Shown: piece by piece, positions 34,020-42,161 of the stretch
How positions within the stretch are numbered: the first letter of the stretch is position 1
Layout of the letters: each line of letters begins with the position of its first letter
NCBI GenBank assembly: GCA_019746355.1
Contig: JAIESC010000067.1
Span: 1-64,000 of the forward strand
DNA: 64,000 nt
DNA from: Xanthobacteraceae bacterium
GTDB taxonomy: Bacteria; Pseudomonadota; Alphaproteobacteria; Rhizobiales; Xanthobacteraceae
Reading direction: 5' to 3'
Position numbers and translations under genes: made by a program
The notes under the pieces: model-generated
The model's input: the letters and a program-made list of their open reading frames with translations, nothing else
What the model was told of the DNA's origin: nothing
Database searches by the model: none

Positions 34020-35225
34020 ATGGACTTTTCGCTCAGCAACGAGCAGCGCTCCTGGCAGATGGCCGCGCGCAAGTTCGCGCAGGACGAGATCAAGCCGATC
34101 GCGCTCGATCTCGACGAGGCGCCCGACGCGCACGGCACCTTCAACTGGGACATCGTCGAGAAGGGCTCGAAGCTCGGCTTCCGCACGCTCGCGGTGCCGA
34201 AGGATTACGGCGGCGAAGGCACCGACTACGTGACCCAGGCGCTGGTGATGGCCGAGCTCGCGCGCGGCGACAGCGCGATCTCGAAGACCTTCAGCCAGAA
34301 CTGGAAGTGGAGCCACCTGATTGCGCAGGCCTGCACCACCGAGCAGAAGGAGCGCTTCCTGCGGCCGTTCGTGGCCGATCACCGTTACCTCCTCGGCAAG
34401 GGCATCACCGAGCCGACCGCCGGCTCCGACAACCGCATGCCGCCGCAGGACGCGCCGAAGGCCGGACTGAAGTTGCGCGCCGAGCGCAACGGCGACCACT
34501 GGATCCTCAACGGCGAGAAGTGCTTCATCGCCAACGCGCCGGTCGGCAAGCTGTTCTTCATCGACGCGCGCACCGACCCGAACGCGCCGCTGCGCCAGGG
34601 CACCACCATGTTCCTGGTCGAGCGCGACACGCCGGGCTTCCGCATCGGCAAGGTGTTCAACAAGAGCGGCTGGCGGTTCTATAGAAACGGCGAGATGATC
34701 TTCGAGAACGCCCGCGTGCCGCACGCCAACGTGGTGGGCCACGTCAACAACTCCGACATGAAGACGCAAGCCGCGGGCGACCGCACCGGCGGCGACATCT
34801 TCGGCGATCTGGAGCTTGCCGCAAACGCGCTCGGCGTCTGCGACGACGCCTGCGAGGCGGCGATGAAGCACGCCAAGATGGCGACGCAAGGCGCGAGGCC
34901 GCTGTTCGAGCAGCAGCTGGTGCAGCTCAAGATCAACAAGATGAACATGCTGACCGAGGCGCTGCGCTCGCTGGTGATGCGGGTGGCGTGGGAGCACGAC
35001 CACAAGGTCCATTCGGCGAACGCCGGTTTGGCGATGAACTACTCGACCGACGTGATCCAGGAGGTCACCGAGCTGAACCTCGAGCTGCACGCGGGCGCGG
35101 GCGGCGCGGCGCTGCGGCACGCCGAAAAGCTCGTGCGCGACGGCTTCATCTGGAGCCATCTCGCCGGCGACACCGTGCAGCGGCTCAAGGTGGCGTCGCG
35201 ATTGGCGAAGATGGCGGCGCACTGA
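34020..35225 (+). CDS. Acyl-CoA dehydrogenase
   Basis: A 401-residue acyl-CoA dehydrogenase. N-terminal MDFSLSNEQRSWQMAARKFA, active-site loop YLLGKGITEPTAGSDNRMPP (about 123-142) with the canonical TEPxAGSD, and GEKCFIANAPVGKLFFIDAR in the beta domain. GAAGGA precedes the ATG at 34020. Differences from the upstream gene in the FAD loop suggest different substrates or a catalytic/non-catalytic pair. It is the last gene of the plus-strand block. Confidence 0.92.
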   Translation: MDFSLSNEQRSWQMAARKFAQDEIKPIALDLDEAPDAHGTFNWDIVEKGSKLGFRTLAVPKDYGGEGTDYVTQALVMAELARGDSAISKTFSQNWKWSHLIAQACTTEQKERFLRPFVADHRYLLGKGITEPTAGSDNRMPPQDAPKAGLKLRAERNGDHWILNGEKCFIANAPVGKLFFIDARTDPNAPLRQGTTMFLVERDTPGFRIGKVFNKSGWRFYRNGEMIFENARVPHANVVGHVNNSDMKTQAAGDRTGGDIFGDLELAANALGVCDDACEAAMKHAKMATQGARPLFEQQLVQLKINKMNMLTEALRSLVMRVAWEHDHKVHSANAGLAMNYSTDVIQEVTELNLELHAGAGGAALRHAEKLVRDGFIWSHLAGDTVQRLKVASRLAKMAAH

Positions 35226-35550
35226 GGCCTATTGATTACTCAAGACGGAATTGGGTTCGTTTTTTCTGTTCGCCATCAATGGTTGCATAAATCCATCCAT
35301 GCACGTCGCAACCACGATTGCGCAGGCGGTCGCTACCGCCATCGCTCACGCGAACTCTCGCCTTCGCGAAGCCAAAGCGGCTTCGCTGCGGAGCAAGGAC
35401 GAGGGACCGGGCTCCACTCGCGCTGCGACCTACGCCGGGCAGGCTCCGCCTTCGCTCGCTGCGCGAGCTCCGGCGCGACAGGCAACGCTACGCTGCCCGG
35501 CCGCTTCACTTTTTCGGGCTGCCGGGCTCGCCCTTTCCCCTTTTTCCGTC
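35226..35550. other. Gene-poor stretch with hairpins
   Basis: No convincing gene. A T-run (TTTTTT, 35261-35266) lies shortly after the stop of the acyl-CoA dehydrogenase. A perfect GCGAAGCC-AAAGC-GGCTTCGC hairpin sits at 35366-35386, followed by more GC-rich palindromic sequence. It lies downstream of a leftward LexA-type promoter at 35789-35823 and may belong to its transcript. Confidence 0.4.
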
Positions 35551-35694
35551 TCCCTCGAAACGAGGGAATGGAGCGCCGGGAGGCGCCGGGCCCAGTGACG
35601 TAGGGCCCTGCGGACCATCGGGTCCGCCGCGCGCCTTGTGCGGAGGCGCGCTGCCCCCCAGTGACGCAGGGGGGCGGCGCCTCCCGGCGCTCCA
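35551..35694 (-). ncRNA. Cloverleaf-like structured element, possible SOS-controlled RNA
   Basis: A perfect 20-bp inverted repeat (35569-35588 with 35675-35694) encloses four perfect hairpins in a row: GGGCCC (35588-35593/35603-35608), GCGGACC/GGTCCGC (35610-35616/35621-35627), GCGCGCCT/AGGCGCGC (35629-35636/35644-35651) and GCCCCCC/GGGGGGC (35653-35659/35669-35675). The first and last loops are near-identical (AGTGACGTA, AGTGACGCA). By my count 94 of 126 bases pair. A fifth hairpin TCCCTCG-AAA-CGAGGGA flanks it (35551-35567). The strand is assigned from the LexA-type promoter upstream on the minus strand. It could also be a dispersed repeat or encode a short protein (ATG at 35698); function unknown. 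Confidence 0.5.
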
Positions 35695-35788
35695 CCATGG
35701 ACACCGCTTGGCCAGGGGCACGTTCTCCCCGCCCGGCGGCTTCTCTTGCTGGCCCAGACGATCCTGAAGGATGTCGTAGCCAACCAAT

Positions 35789-35823
35789 GTTCTCTATATG
35801 TTCTAATAATCGAGTGCTGTCAA
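35789..35823 (-). promoter_or_regulatory. LexA box overlapping a sigma70-type promoter
   Basis: On the minus strand TTGACA (35823-35818), 17 bases, then CATATA (35800-35795) form a near-consensus promoter. The -10 lies inside GAAC-TATATA-type sequence that reads GTTC-N7-GTTC on the plus strand (35789-35803), the LexA (SOS) box of alphaproteobacteria. LexA bound here would block the promoter. The predicted transcript starts near 35788 and runs leftward into the structured element; no recognisable SOS protein gene follows. Confidence 0.7.
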
Positions 35824-35915
35824 ATGACGCAGCCGGCGCAGCAGAGAATGGCGGATGAAGCCCGCCAACAACGGCGGTATGGATTGCCACGCCGAGATTG
35901 CAACAGGGACAACGC

Positions 35916-36299
35916 ATGGACACCAAGGACCTCGCCGACAAAGGCCTCAAGCTTCGCAAGGAGCTGTTCGGCGACAAGGCCGTCGAGCAGCGCATGAACG
36001 CGTTCGGCGCGTTCGGCGAGCCGCTGCAGCACATCATCAACGCCTATGCGTATGGCGACGTCTGGAGCCGCGAGGGCCTGTCGCTCGGCGTCAAAAGCCT
36101 CGCGATGATCGCGATGATGGCCGCGGCCAACCGCCCGGCGGAATTGCGCGTGCATCTGAAGGGCGCGCTGAAGAACGGCTGCACGCCGGAGGAAATCCGC
36201 GAAATCCTGCTGCTGGTCGCGCTCTATTGCGGCATCCCGGCGGCGAACGAAGCGCACCGCGCGGCGATGGATGTGCTCAAGGAAGAGAACCGCGCCTAA
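35916..36299 (+). CDS. Carboxymuconolactone decarboxylase/AhpD-family protein
   Basis: A 127-residue all-helical protein of the carboxymuconolactone decarboxylase family, whose members decarboxylate 4-carboxymuconolactone or act as AhpD-like peroxidase partners. Visible are RMNAFGAFGEPLQHIINAYA, ELRVHLKGALKNGCTPEEIR (about 72-91) and LLLVALYCGIPAANEAHRA (about 95-113). The CxxC of AhpD is absent and a single Cys precedes GIPAA, so the decarboxylase-like branch is more likely. The start ATG 35916 follows AGGGA. The gene is divergent from the LexA-type promoter 90 bp upstream. Confidence 0.88.
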   Translation: MDTKDLADKGLKLRKELFGDKAVEQRMNAFGAFGEPLQHIINAYAYGDVWSREGLSLGVKSLAMIAMMAAANRPAELRVHLKGALKNGCTPEEIREILLLVALYCGIPAANEAHRAAMDVLKEENRA

Positions 36300-36321
36300 C
36301 AGGCCGTTGAAAAACCCTCGC

Positions 36322-36432
36322 GCGGTCATTCCGGGGCGCGCCGAAGACGCGAGCCCGGAATCCAGCTTCGAAGGGACTTTCTCCTGAACTGGATTCCGGG
36401 CCCGCCGCTTCGCGGCGTCCCGGAATGACCGT
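36322..36432. repeat. Dispersed inverted repeat, copy 3 (GTCATTCCGGGG family)
   Basis: About 110 bp: CGGTCATTCCGGGGCGCGCC ... CCCGGAATCCAG, short centre, CTGGATTCCGGGCC ... TCCCGGAATGACCG. It lies 23 bp after the carboxymuconolactone decarboxylase-family gene. Confidence 0.85.
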
Positions 36433-36718
36433 GCAAGGGCTTGAGCAGCCTGCTAGATCGAATTCCGCTGGCACTGAGCCGCACCAATCCGTTCTTTCCC
36501 GCGTTCGCGGGGACGAACGGAGAGAGCTTTTGATTCCACTGAAACAAAAATCGGCTCCAGCAACGCGCACGCCGCGCGCGGCGGATCAGACGCCATTGCA
36601 TGGCGGTGGGAGAGGCCCGCAGATTACGTCAGCTTTGACGCACGGCTAGGAAACATCCTGCGTGCGGATATCATCCCGTCAGGTCCGGTCGAATAAGGGA
36701 CGCCTGAGAGGAAAGCGC
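36433..36718. other. Intergenic stretch upstream of a Bug gene
   Basis: No gene seen. It holds a GGGGACGAACGG repeat (36509-36520) related to that at 2785-2832, with a small CCCGCGTTCGCGGGG hairpin just before it. The last 60 bp contain the leader and ribosome-binding site (GAGAGGAAAG) of the gene at 36719. Confidence 0.45.
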
Positions 36719-37681
36719 ATGTTCAGATCATCGATTTGGGTTGGGATGTCTCTGATTTTTCTGTCGCCGACGGCCGGGGCGGCGCAGCACTGGCCTGCCA
36801 AACAACCGATCAAGATCGTCGTGCCGTTCACCGCGGGCAGCGCGACCGACATCACCGCCCGCACGGTCTTCGAACAGGTCGGCAAGCAGATCGGCCAAAC
36901 GTTCGTGGTCGAGAACCGCGGGGGCGCGGGCACGACGCTCGGTTCGGGCACCGTCGCCAAGGCGGATCCGGACGGCTACACGCTGCTGGTGAACTCGACC
37001 TCGCACGTGGTCGTGGCATCCACCTACGCCAAGCTGCCGTTCAGCGTGACCGACGATTTTGTCGCCGTAGGCGGACTGGCCGACATTCCGTTCGTCGTGA
37101 CGACGCCGCCCCGATACAAGACGCTGAAGGACCTGATCGATGCCGGAAAGAAACCCGGCAGCACCATCCTTTACGGAAGCGCCGGCGCCGGGAGCTCGGG
37201 TCATCTTTTCATGGACCTGCTGTGCCGGACGGCCGGGTTTCCCGGCTCGCACGTGCCGTTTCGCGGGACACCTGAGGGCATGACCGAACTCATTGCGGGC
37301 CGTCTCGACGTTTATGGCGCGCCCGCCGTCAACGCCATTTCGCTGACGCGAGACGGCAAGATCAGCGCGCTCGCCGTCAGCGCACGGCAGCGGCTGCCGC
37401 TGATGCCCGACGTGTTGACGCTGGCAGAAGCCGGCTTGCCGGCGGCGGAATACGTGTTCTGGGTCGGCGCCTTTGCCCCGGCCAAGACGCCCAAGCCGAT
37501 CGTCGACCGGCTCAATCGCGAGATCGGCGCGGCGCTCGCCGTGAAAGAGGTGGCCGAGAAGATCACTGCCCTCGGCGGCGTGCCGATGCCCATGGCACCG
37601 GTGGAATTCGATGCGTTCATCCGCAAGGAGCTTGCGGTCAATGCCAACATCGTCAAGGCGTCGGGATATCGGCCGCAGTAA
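36719..37681 (+). CDS. Bug/TctC-family substrate-binding protein
   Basis: A 320-residue periplasmic binding protein. Signal peptide SIWVGMSLIFLSPTAGAAQ, then IKIVVPFTAGSATDITARTV, FVVENRGGAGTTLGSGTV and DPDGYTLLVNS. The ATG at 36719 has GAGAGGAAAG upstream. It stands alone on the plus strand, bounded by repeats and a convergent GMC oxidoreductase, so its partner transporter cannot be inferred from position. Confidence 0.92.
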   Translation: MFRSSIWVGMSLIFLSPTAGAAQHWPAKQPIKIVVPFTAGSATDITARTVFEQVGKQIGQTFVVENRGGAGTTLGSGTVAKADPDGYTLLVNSTSHVVVASTYAKLPFSVTDDFVAVGGLADIPFVVTTPPRYKTLKDLIDAGKKPGSTILYGSAGAGSSGHLFMDLLCRTAGFPGSHVPFRGTPEGMTELIAGRLDVYGAPAVNAISLTRDGKISALAVSARQRLPLMPDVLTLAEAGLPAAEYVFWVGAFAPAKTPKPIVDRLNREIGAALAVKEVAEKITALGGVPMPMAPVEFDAFIRKELAVNANIVKASGYRPQ

Positions 37682-37784
37682 CGAGCCTACGGCGCTTTTC
37701 AGTTAGCTTACGCAACTCTCGCCGCTGCATACGACGACGTGCAGCGGACTTACGTGAGACTGCCACTGCAGCACCACCTCATGG

Positions 37785-37836
37785 ATGGCCGGGTCAAGCC
37801 CGGCCATGACGTGGAGAGGGTGGTGCAAACCAACTG
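37785..37836. repeat. TCAAG hairpin plus 32-nt shared motif
   Basis: ATGGCCGGG-TCAAG-CCCGGCCAT hairpin (37785-37807), overlapping a 32-nt motif (37805-37836) that starts CATGACGTGGAGAGG and ends GCAAACCAACTG. The motif recurs with one mismatch at 53171-53202, again just after a gene end. Confidence 0.6.
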
Positions 37837-37845
37837 AAATCTGCC

Positions 37846-39564
37846 TTAGGCACCGGCGAGGATCGTCGCAGCCACCTTCTCGCCGATCATGATCGTCGGA
37901 ATGTTGGTGTTGGCGCAGGGCACCGTGGGCATGATCGACGCGTCGCACACGCGCAAGCCTTCGACGCCGTAGACGCGGGCCGCCGGATCAGTCACTGCGC
38001 CGGCATCGTCCGCCGCTCCCATCCGGCAGGTGCATGACGCATGCCAGTGGCCGACGACGGCGGTCTTGATCCAGTCCCGGCAGGCGCCATCGTCATGCGC
38101 CAGGTCTTCGATCGACGGCGCATCGGCAATCAGCTTGTCGATCATCCAGCGGCGCAGGGCCGCCGATGAATCCATCAGCGTCGCGCCAATGAAAGTCTGC
38201 GCGGCATTGGCCCGGCTGTGAACCGAAAGCGCCCTCGCCCAGTCGCTGTAGCTGACGGGAAACACCTGCTCGACGGTATCCTGCACCGCCGGGTCGGCCT
38301 GCAATCGATGCATCAGGCGGACTCCGATCATCAGCCGCTCGAGATCACGCGCGTCGGAGCACATGTTGAAGTCGATATCGAGCGGCGACGCGCGATCCGG
38401 CGAGGTCAGCTTGAGCTCGCCGGTGGAGAAAGAACGATTGACCCACAACATCATCAGGCCGAGCCGTTCTCCGATCGCATGCCATTGCGCCTTGTTGCTC
38501 GGGATCAGGTACATGTCCCCCGGCGGGCAGCCCTCGAACTCCGAAGACCAGCGCAGCCCGACGAACATCTGCCGGCGAATGCTTCGCGGCAGCCTGGCGT
38601 CGGGCTTCAGGAAGCATCCGAAGTTCACGCCCGGATGCTCCATCAGGTGCTTGCCGACCCCCGCGCGATCGGCGACCACGGCGATGCCAAGCGGCGCGAG
38701 CTCGCGCGCGGGCCCGATCCCCGAACGCAGCAACAGGGCCGGAGACTGCAGCGCCCCGCCGGAGACGATGACCTCGCGTGCACGGACCTCGAAATGGTCG
38801 GTGCCGCGGCGACCACGAATTCCCGCGGCGCGACCCCCCTCAAACAGGATCCGCTCGACGTCGACCTCGCCCATGATCACAAGGTTGGGACGCCGGCGCA
38901 CCTCGGCGGTGAGATACGACCAGGCGGCGCCCATCCGCCGATGGTCGGTATGGCTGTGGGCCACCGGCGCGTATCCATCGGCAAATACGCCGTTCTGGTC
39001 GGCGATATCCTGCCAGCCCTGATTTCCGATCGCCGTCACGACGCCGCGGGTAAATCCGGGCCATTGCGCGGGCGCATAGCGCTGCACGTGAATGGGGCCC
39101 GACTTGTTGTGGAGCGGCCCGTCGAAGTCGCGATCGGCTTCCAGCCGCTTGAAATACGGCAACACGTCTTGCCACTTCCACCCGACTGCCCCTCGTTCGG
39201 CCCAGCCGTCGTAGTCCGACGGCAAGCCGCGAAGCGCGGCCATCCCGTTGATCGATGACGTGCCGCCGATGACGCGGCCCTGGTTGTAAAGACGCCGCGG
39301 CCTGCGGTCCGGCGCATTGCCGGGGCGCGGGCCGAACTTGGCCGTCACGTTCGGCCAAATGAACTGCTGCTTGGCGTAGGCGGTCGCGGCGAAGATATCG
39401 AGAATCTCCGAAGGCTCATGGCCGGGGGCATAATCCTTCCCGGCCTCGACCAACAGAACGCGATTGACGGCGTGCGCGCTGAGCCGCGCTGCCAAAACGC
39501 AGCCGGCTGATCCCGCGCCAATGATAACGAAGTCGTAGGAGTCGATGTCAGGTGATCTGCTCAT
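37846..39564 (-). CDS. GMC-family FAD oxidoreductase (choline dehydrogenase-like)
   Basis: A 572-residue flavoenzyme that oxidises alcohols. The N-terminal ADP-binding motif DFVIIGAGSAGCVLAARLS (about 11-29) is followed by the GMC signature 1 region GRVIGGTSSINGMAALRG (about 98-115), signature 2 SGGALQSPALLLRSGIG (about 275-291), and the C-terminal catalytic region GHWHASCTCRMG (about 505-516) with GLRVCDASIMPTVPCANTN. It has no signal peptide. The ATG at 39564 is the only good start. Its stop lies 165 bp from the stop of the convergent Bug gene. The alcohol substrate is unknown. Confidence 0.92.
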   Translation of the reverse strand: MSRSPDIDSYDFVIIGAGSAGCVLAARLSAHAVNRVLLVEAGKDYAPGHEPSEILDIFAATAYAKQQFIWPNVTAKFGPRPGNAPDRRPRRLYNQGRVIGGTSSINGMAALRGLPSDYDGWAERGAVGWKWQDVLPYFKRLEADRDFDGPLHNKSGPIHVQRYAPAQWPGFTRGVVTAIGNQGWQDIADQNGVFADGYAPVAHSHTDHRRMGAAWSYLTAEVRRRPNLVIMGEVDVERILFEGGRAAGIRGRRGTDHFEVRAREVIVSGGALQSPALLLRSGIGPARELAPLGIAVVADRAGVGKHLMEHPGVNFGCFLKPDARLPRSIRRQMFVGLRWSSEFEGCPPGDMYLIPSNKAQWHAIGERLGLMMLWVNRSFSTGELKLTSPDRASPLDIDFNMCSDARDLERLMIGVRLMHRLQADPAVQDTVEQVFPVSYSDWARALSVHSRANAAQTFIGATLMDSSAALRRWMIDKLIADAPSIEDLAHDDGACRDWIKTAVVGHWHASCTCRMGAADDAGAVTDPAARVYGVEGLRVCDASIMPTVPCANTNIPTIMIGEKVAATILAGA

Positions 39565-39922
39565 GCCTCAGCCGCTGTTGCCGCGACAACCTAAGTGCGT
39601 GGCGCGCCGGCTTCCAGCGTCTTGTTGCGCGGCTTGCACCGCGGGCGGAGGTGGGCGACGCGCGATGGCGAGCCGGATTGCGATTTAGGATTACGCCCAC
39701 AACAGACCCCCTCCCCGACCCTCCCCCTTTCAGGGGAAGGGAGCTCAGCACCCGAGTTGGGTCACGTGCGATTGCCTTGCTCTTTTGAGCGGGAGGAGTG
39801 CACCGCCCGAGCCGGACCGAAGTGCAATCGCTCTCCGGCCCATTGGGACCATGCCCCGGCGCGGATAGGATGGGCGCGCTAGCAATCGTCAATGCATGCC
39901 TGCAAAACCATGGGAGGCTGAA
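39565..39922. other. Intergenic region
   Basis: About 358 bp between the divergent GMC oxidoreductase and dodecin genes. No gene is supported. A CTCCCC...CCCCCTTTCAGGGGAAGGGAG hairpin-like repeat lies at 39711-39743, related to the GC hairpins around the insertion sequence at 57-58.3 kb. The dodecin ribosome-binding site GGGAGG is at the right end. Confidence 0.45.
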
Positions 39923-40144
39923 ATGGCGAAAAAGGCAAAAGGCGGCGTCTACCGCATCGTCGATGTCGTCGGTGTGAGCCAGACGTCGTGGGAGGATGCC
40001 GGAAAGCGCGCGGTTGAAACCGCGGCAACCTCGATCCGCGATCTGCGCATCGCCGAGGTCACGAAGATGGACATGACGGTGGAGAACGGAAAGGTCGCGG
40101 CGTACCGCACCCGCGTTGCGCTGTCGTTCAAATACGAGACCTGA
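39923..40144 (+). CDS. Dodecin family flavin-binding protein
   Basis: A 73-residue dodecin, a small protein that forms a hollow dodecamer and stores flavin or flavin breakdown products. The family pattern is complete: YRIVDVVGVSQTSWEDAGKR (residues 9-28), DLRIAEVTKMDMTVENG and AYRTRVALSFKYE. The ATG at 39923 with GGGAGG 8 bases upstream is preferred to an upstream ATG at 39896. It lies convergent with the amidohydrolase. A flavin-store protein fits a region rich in flavoenzymes. Confidence 0.92.
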   Translation: MAKKAKGGVYRIVDVVGVSQTSWEDAGKRAVETAATSIRDLRIAEVTKMDMTVENGKVAAYRTRVALSFKYET

Positions 40145-40168
40145 GCCGGCCGCAAGCCGCGGCTTCGA

Positions 40169-41005
40169 TCAGATCCGGTAGATGCGCTCCGCGGTGCCGC
40201 CCAGCACCGCGGAGCGGTCGGCTGCGGACAGGCCGGTCAGCAGATTCTCGATGCCGTGCCAGACCTCGACGAAGCTGCCGCTGAGCAGCACCACCGGCCA
40301 GTTGCTGCCGGCCATGACCCGCTGCGGCCCGAAGTGCTGCATCACGTGGTCGGAGTAGCGGCGGATTTCCGCGGTCGACCACTTCCATCGCCATACGACG
40401 TCGCCGCCGACCGACAGCTTGGCGCTGATGTTCGGAAACGCCGCGGCCTTGACCATCTGCGAGGCCCACGGCTCCCAACCCTTCTCCGGCAACGGCGGGC
40501 GGCCGAGATGATTGAGCACGATGTTGAGGTTCGGCATCCGCCGCGCGGTGTCGAGCACCGTGCCAAGCTGTTCCTCGGTGTTGGTGATCGCCTCGAAGGC
40601 GAAGCCACGGCGGGCGAACTCCATGAGTGATTCCTGCACGGTGGGCTGGAGCAGCCAGCGCTGATCCTTCTCGTAGACGATCAGGTGGCGCATGCCGACG
40701 AATTTTCTGCGCGGCTTGAGCGCGTCGAGCGCCTTGGCGCAGGCCGGCGGATCGGCGAGCGGCACCCAGCCGACCACCGCACGGATGAAATCGTTCTGCT
40801 CGGCAACGTCGAGGTAGTGCAGCGTCTCGTCGTACTTGTCGAGCGACTGCACCAGGATCGTGCCGTCGATGCCGCAGGCTTTCAGCTCGGGCTCGAGATC
40901 GTCCGGCGTGAAGTCACGGTAGAGCGCCGTGCCCCACGATGGCGGAAACTGGTGCGGAAACTTGTCCAGCCACCAGACGTGGTGATGACAATCGATGACG
41001 GCCAT
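40169..41005 (-). CDS. Amidohydrolase-2 family protein (lactonase-like)
   Basis: A 278-residue TIM-barrel hydrolase of the type that includes 2-pyrone-4,6-dicarboxylate lactonase and L-fucono-lactonase. Metal and active-site segments: VIDCHHHVWWLDKF (residues 3-16), GMRHLIVYEK (about 109-118), NIVLNHLGRPPLPE (about 167-180) and VMAGSNWPVVLLSG with the Asp of the canonical SDWP replaced by Asn. The ATG at 41005 is used; the frame continues to a TTG at 41023. The gene is convergent with the dodecin. The substrate is probably a lactone or cyclic ester. Confidence 0.86.
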   Translation of the reverse strand: MAVIDCHHHVWWLDKFPHQFPPSWGTALYRDFTPDDLEPELKACGIDGTILVQSLDKYDETLHYLDVAEQNDFIRAVVGWVPLADPPACAKALDALKPRRKFVGMRHLIVYEKDQRWLLQPTVQESLMEFARRGFAFEAITNTEEQLGTVLDTARRMPNLNIVLNHLGRPPLPEKGWEPWASQMVKAAAFPNISAKLSVGGDVVWRWKWSTAEIRRYSDHVMQHFGPQRVMAGSNWPVVLLSGSFVEVWHGIENLLTGLSAADRSAVLGGTAERIYRI

Positions 41006-41229
41006 GGGGTTGCCTTGCCTCAACTGCTATGGGGGCTGGGACACTGGATCGCCCGCCTTCGCGGGCGATGACGGTGGTGTAGGTCGTGTCCGCGCTTCGT
41101 AGCCCGCATGGAGCGCAGCGGAATGCGGGGTCCAAGGCGCAAGTCGTCCCGGATTTCGCCAGAGCGCGTCGAAGACGCGCGTAAACGCGCTTATGGCTCC
41201 ATCCGGGCTACGCCACTGAAAACACTCCG
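41006..41229. other. Intergenic palindromic sequence
   Basis: No gene seen. Contains CGCCCGCCTTCGCGGGCG (41050-41067) and a GTAGCCCG...CGGGCTAC pair (41099-41106, 41207-41214) that encloses GCGCGTCGAAGACGCGCGTAAA, a palindromic block shared with three of the large dispersed repeats. This looks like a second, nested repeat family. Confidence 0.45.
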
Positions 41230-41372
41230 CGGTCATTGCGGGACGCCGCGAAAGCGGCGGGCCCGGAATCCAGCTACCGAGAAAGTCCCTGCGGAACTGG
41301 ATTCCAGGCTCGCGCCCATAGCGCGTCGAAGACGCGCGTGAACGCGCTGGCGGGCGCGCCCCGGAATGACGG
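41230..41372. repeat. Dispersed inverted repeat, copy 4 (GTCATTCCGGGG family)
   Basis: About 143 bp: CGGTCATTGCGGGACGCCGC ... GCCCGGAATCCAG, centre, CTGGATTCCAGGC ... GCGCCCCGGAATGACG, with the GCGCGTCGAAGACGCGCGTG insert in the right arm. Confidence 0.8.
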
Positions 41373-41393
41373 CCCGGACTTTTCAGCAACCGG

Positions 41394-42008
41394 CTAGACC
41401 TTGATCTTCTCGTCCTCCAGCACGCGGCCGACCGCGGGGCGCTTCACCATGCGGTCCTTGAGCGCGGTGTAGTTCTTGAGCTCGCCCATCGGCAGCTCGC
41501 GACGCACGCCCCAGGTGTAGAAAACGAAGGCGTAAGGGTCGAGCACCGAATAGCCGTCGCCGAGCCACTCGCGGCCGGCATACATGCCGTCGATCTGCTT
41601 CAGGTGGCCGTGGAAGGTTTTCAGCCCCTGCTCCTTGATGCCGGGGAACGCCGACTGGTCGGCGGTGTAGCGCTCCGGCCGCCCGACATGGGCGTGCGCC
41701 GGATGCACGCTCGCGGCAAAGAAGCCGATCGTCGACAGCGCCTTCGCCTCCGCCGTGCCGTCCTTCGGCCACAGCCCGAAGCGCTTGCCGAGATAGGGCA
41801 GGATCGCGGTGTTCTCGGCGAGCGGCTCGCCGTTGTCGAGCTGCAAGAGCGGCACGCGGCCCTGCGGGTTCATCTTCAGGTACGCCTCGGTGCGCTGCTC
41901 GCCTTTGGCGAGGTCCATGCGCCGGGGTTCGTATTTCTCGCCGCTCTCCTCCAGCACGATGTGCGAGGCCATCGAGCACGCGCCCGGTCCGTAATACAGC
42001 GTCAGCAT
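41394..42008 (-). CDS. Glutathione S-transferase family protein
   Basis: A 204-residue GST. The N-terminal thioredoxin-like domain starts MLTLYYGPGACSMASHIVLE, with Tyr and Ser/Cys near the expected active site (beta/theta-class style), followed by the glutathione-binding cis-Pro NPQGRVPLLQLDNG and ENTAILPYLGKRF. The C-terminal helical domain contains EWLGDGYSVLDPYAFVFYTW with the N-capping Asp. The ATG at 42008 is preferred because in-frame codons upstream lack family similarity. A role in detoxification or thiol-dependent isomerisation is possible. Confidence 0.9.
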   Translation of the reverse strand: MLTLYYGPGACSMASHIVLEESGEKYEPRRMDLAKGEQRTEAYLKMNPQGRVPLLQLDNGEPLAENTAILPYLGKRFGLWPKDGTAEAKALSTIGFFAASVHPAHAHVGRPERYTADQSAFPGIKEQGLKTFHGHLKQIDGMYAGREWLGDGYSVLDPYAFVFYTWGVRRELPMGELKNYTALKDRMVKRPAVGRVLEDEKIKV

Positions 42009-42161
42009 GACAACACCCTTTCCGATGAAGCGAACGTTTCCAACCCGGCGAGGATGAAACGCAGCGGGGTTGGAAGGGTCAAGCCCCTCTTGTCCCGGAT
42101 GCATTGCAGCACGTAGCGCCGAAGGCGCGAAGTGCTGCGCCGCGCCCGGGACACGAGACTG

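Noticed and set aside
30594..35222. Very long open frame (about 1540 codons) on the minus strand
   Set aside because: It runs antisense to five clear plus-strand genes and has the His/Arg/Asp-rich composition of GC-rich antisense frames; no domain is recognisable.
35226..35915. tRNA or rRNA gene in the gene-poor block
   Set aside because: The cloverleaf-like fold has four arms inside a 20-bp closing stem, no CCA end, no T-loop GTTCGA consensus and wrong sizes for a tRNA.
35916..36299. AhpD alkylhydroperoxidase
   Set aside because: The CxxC redox motif is missing; only one Cys lies in the segment, so the decarboxylase-like branch is a better description.
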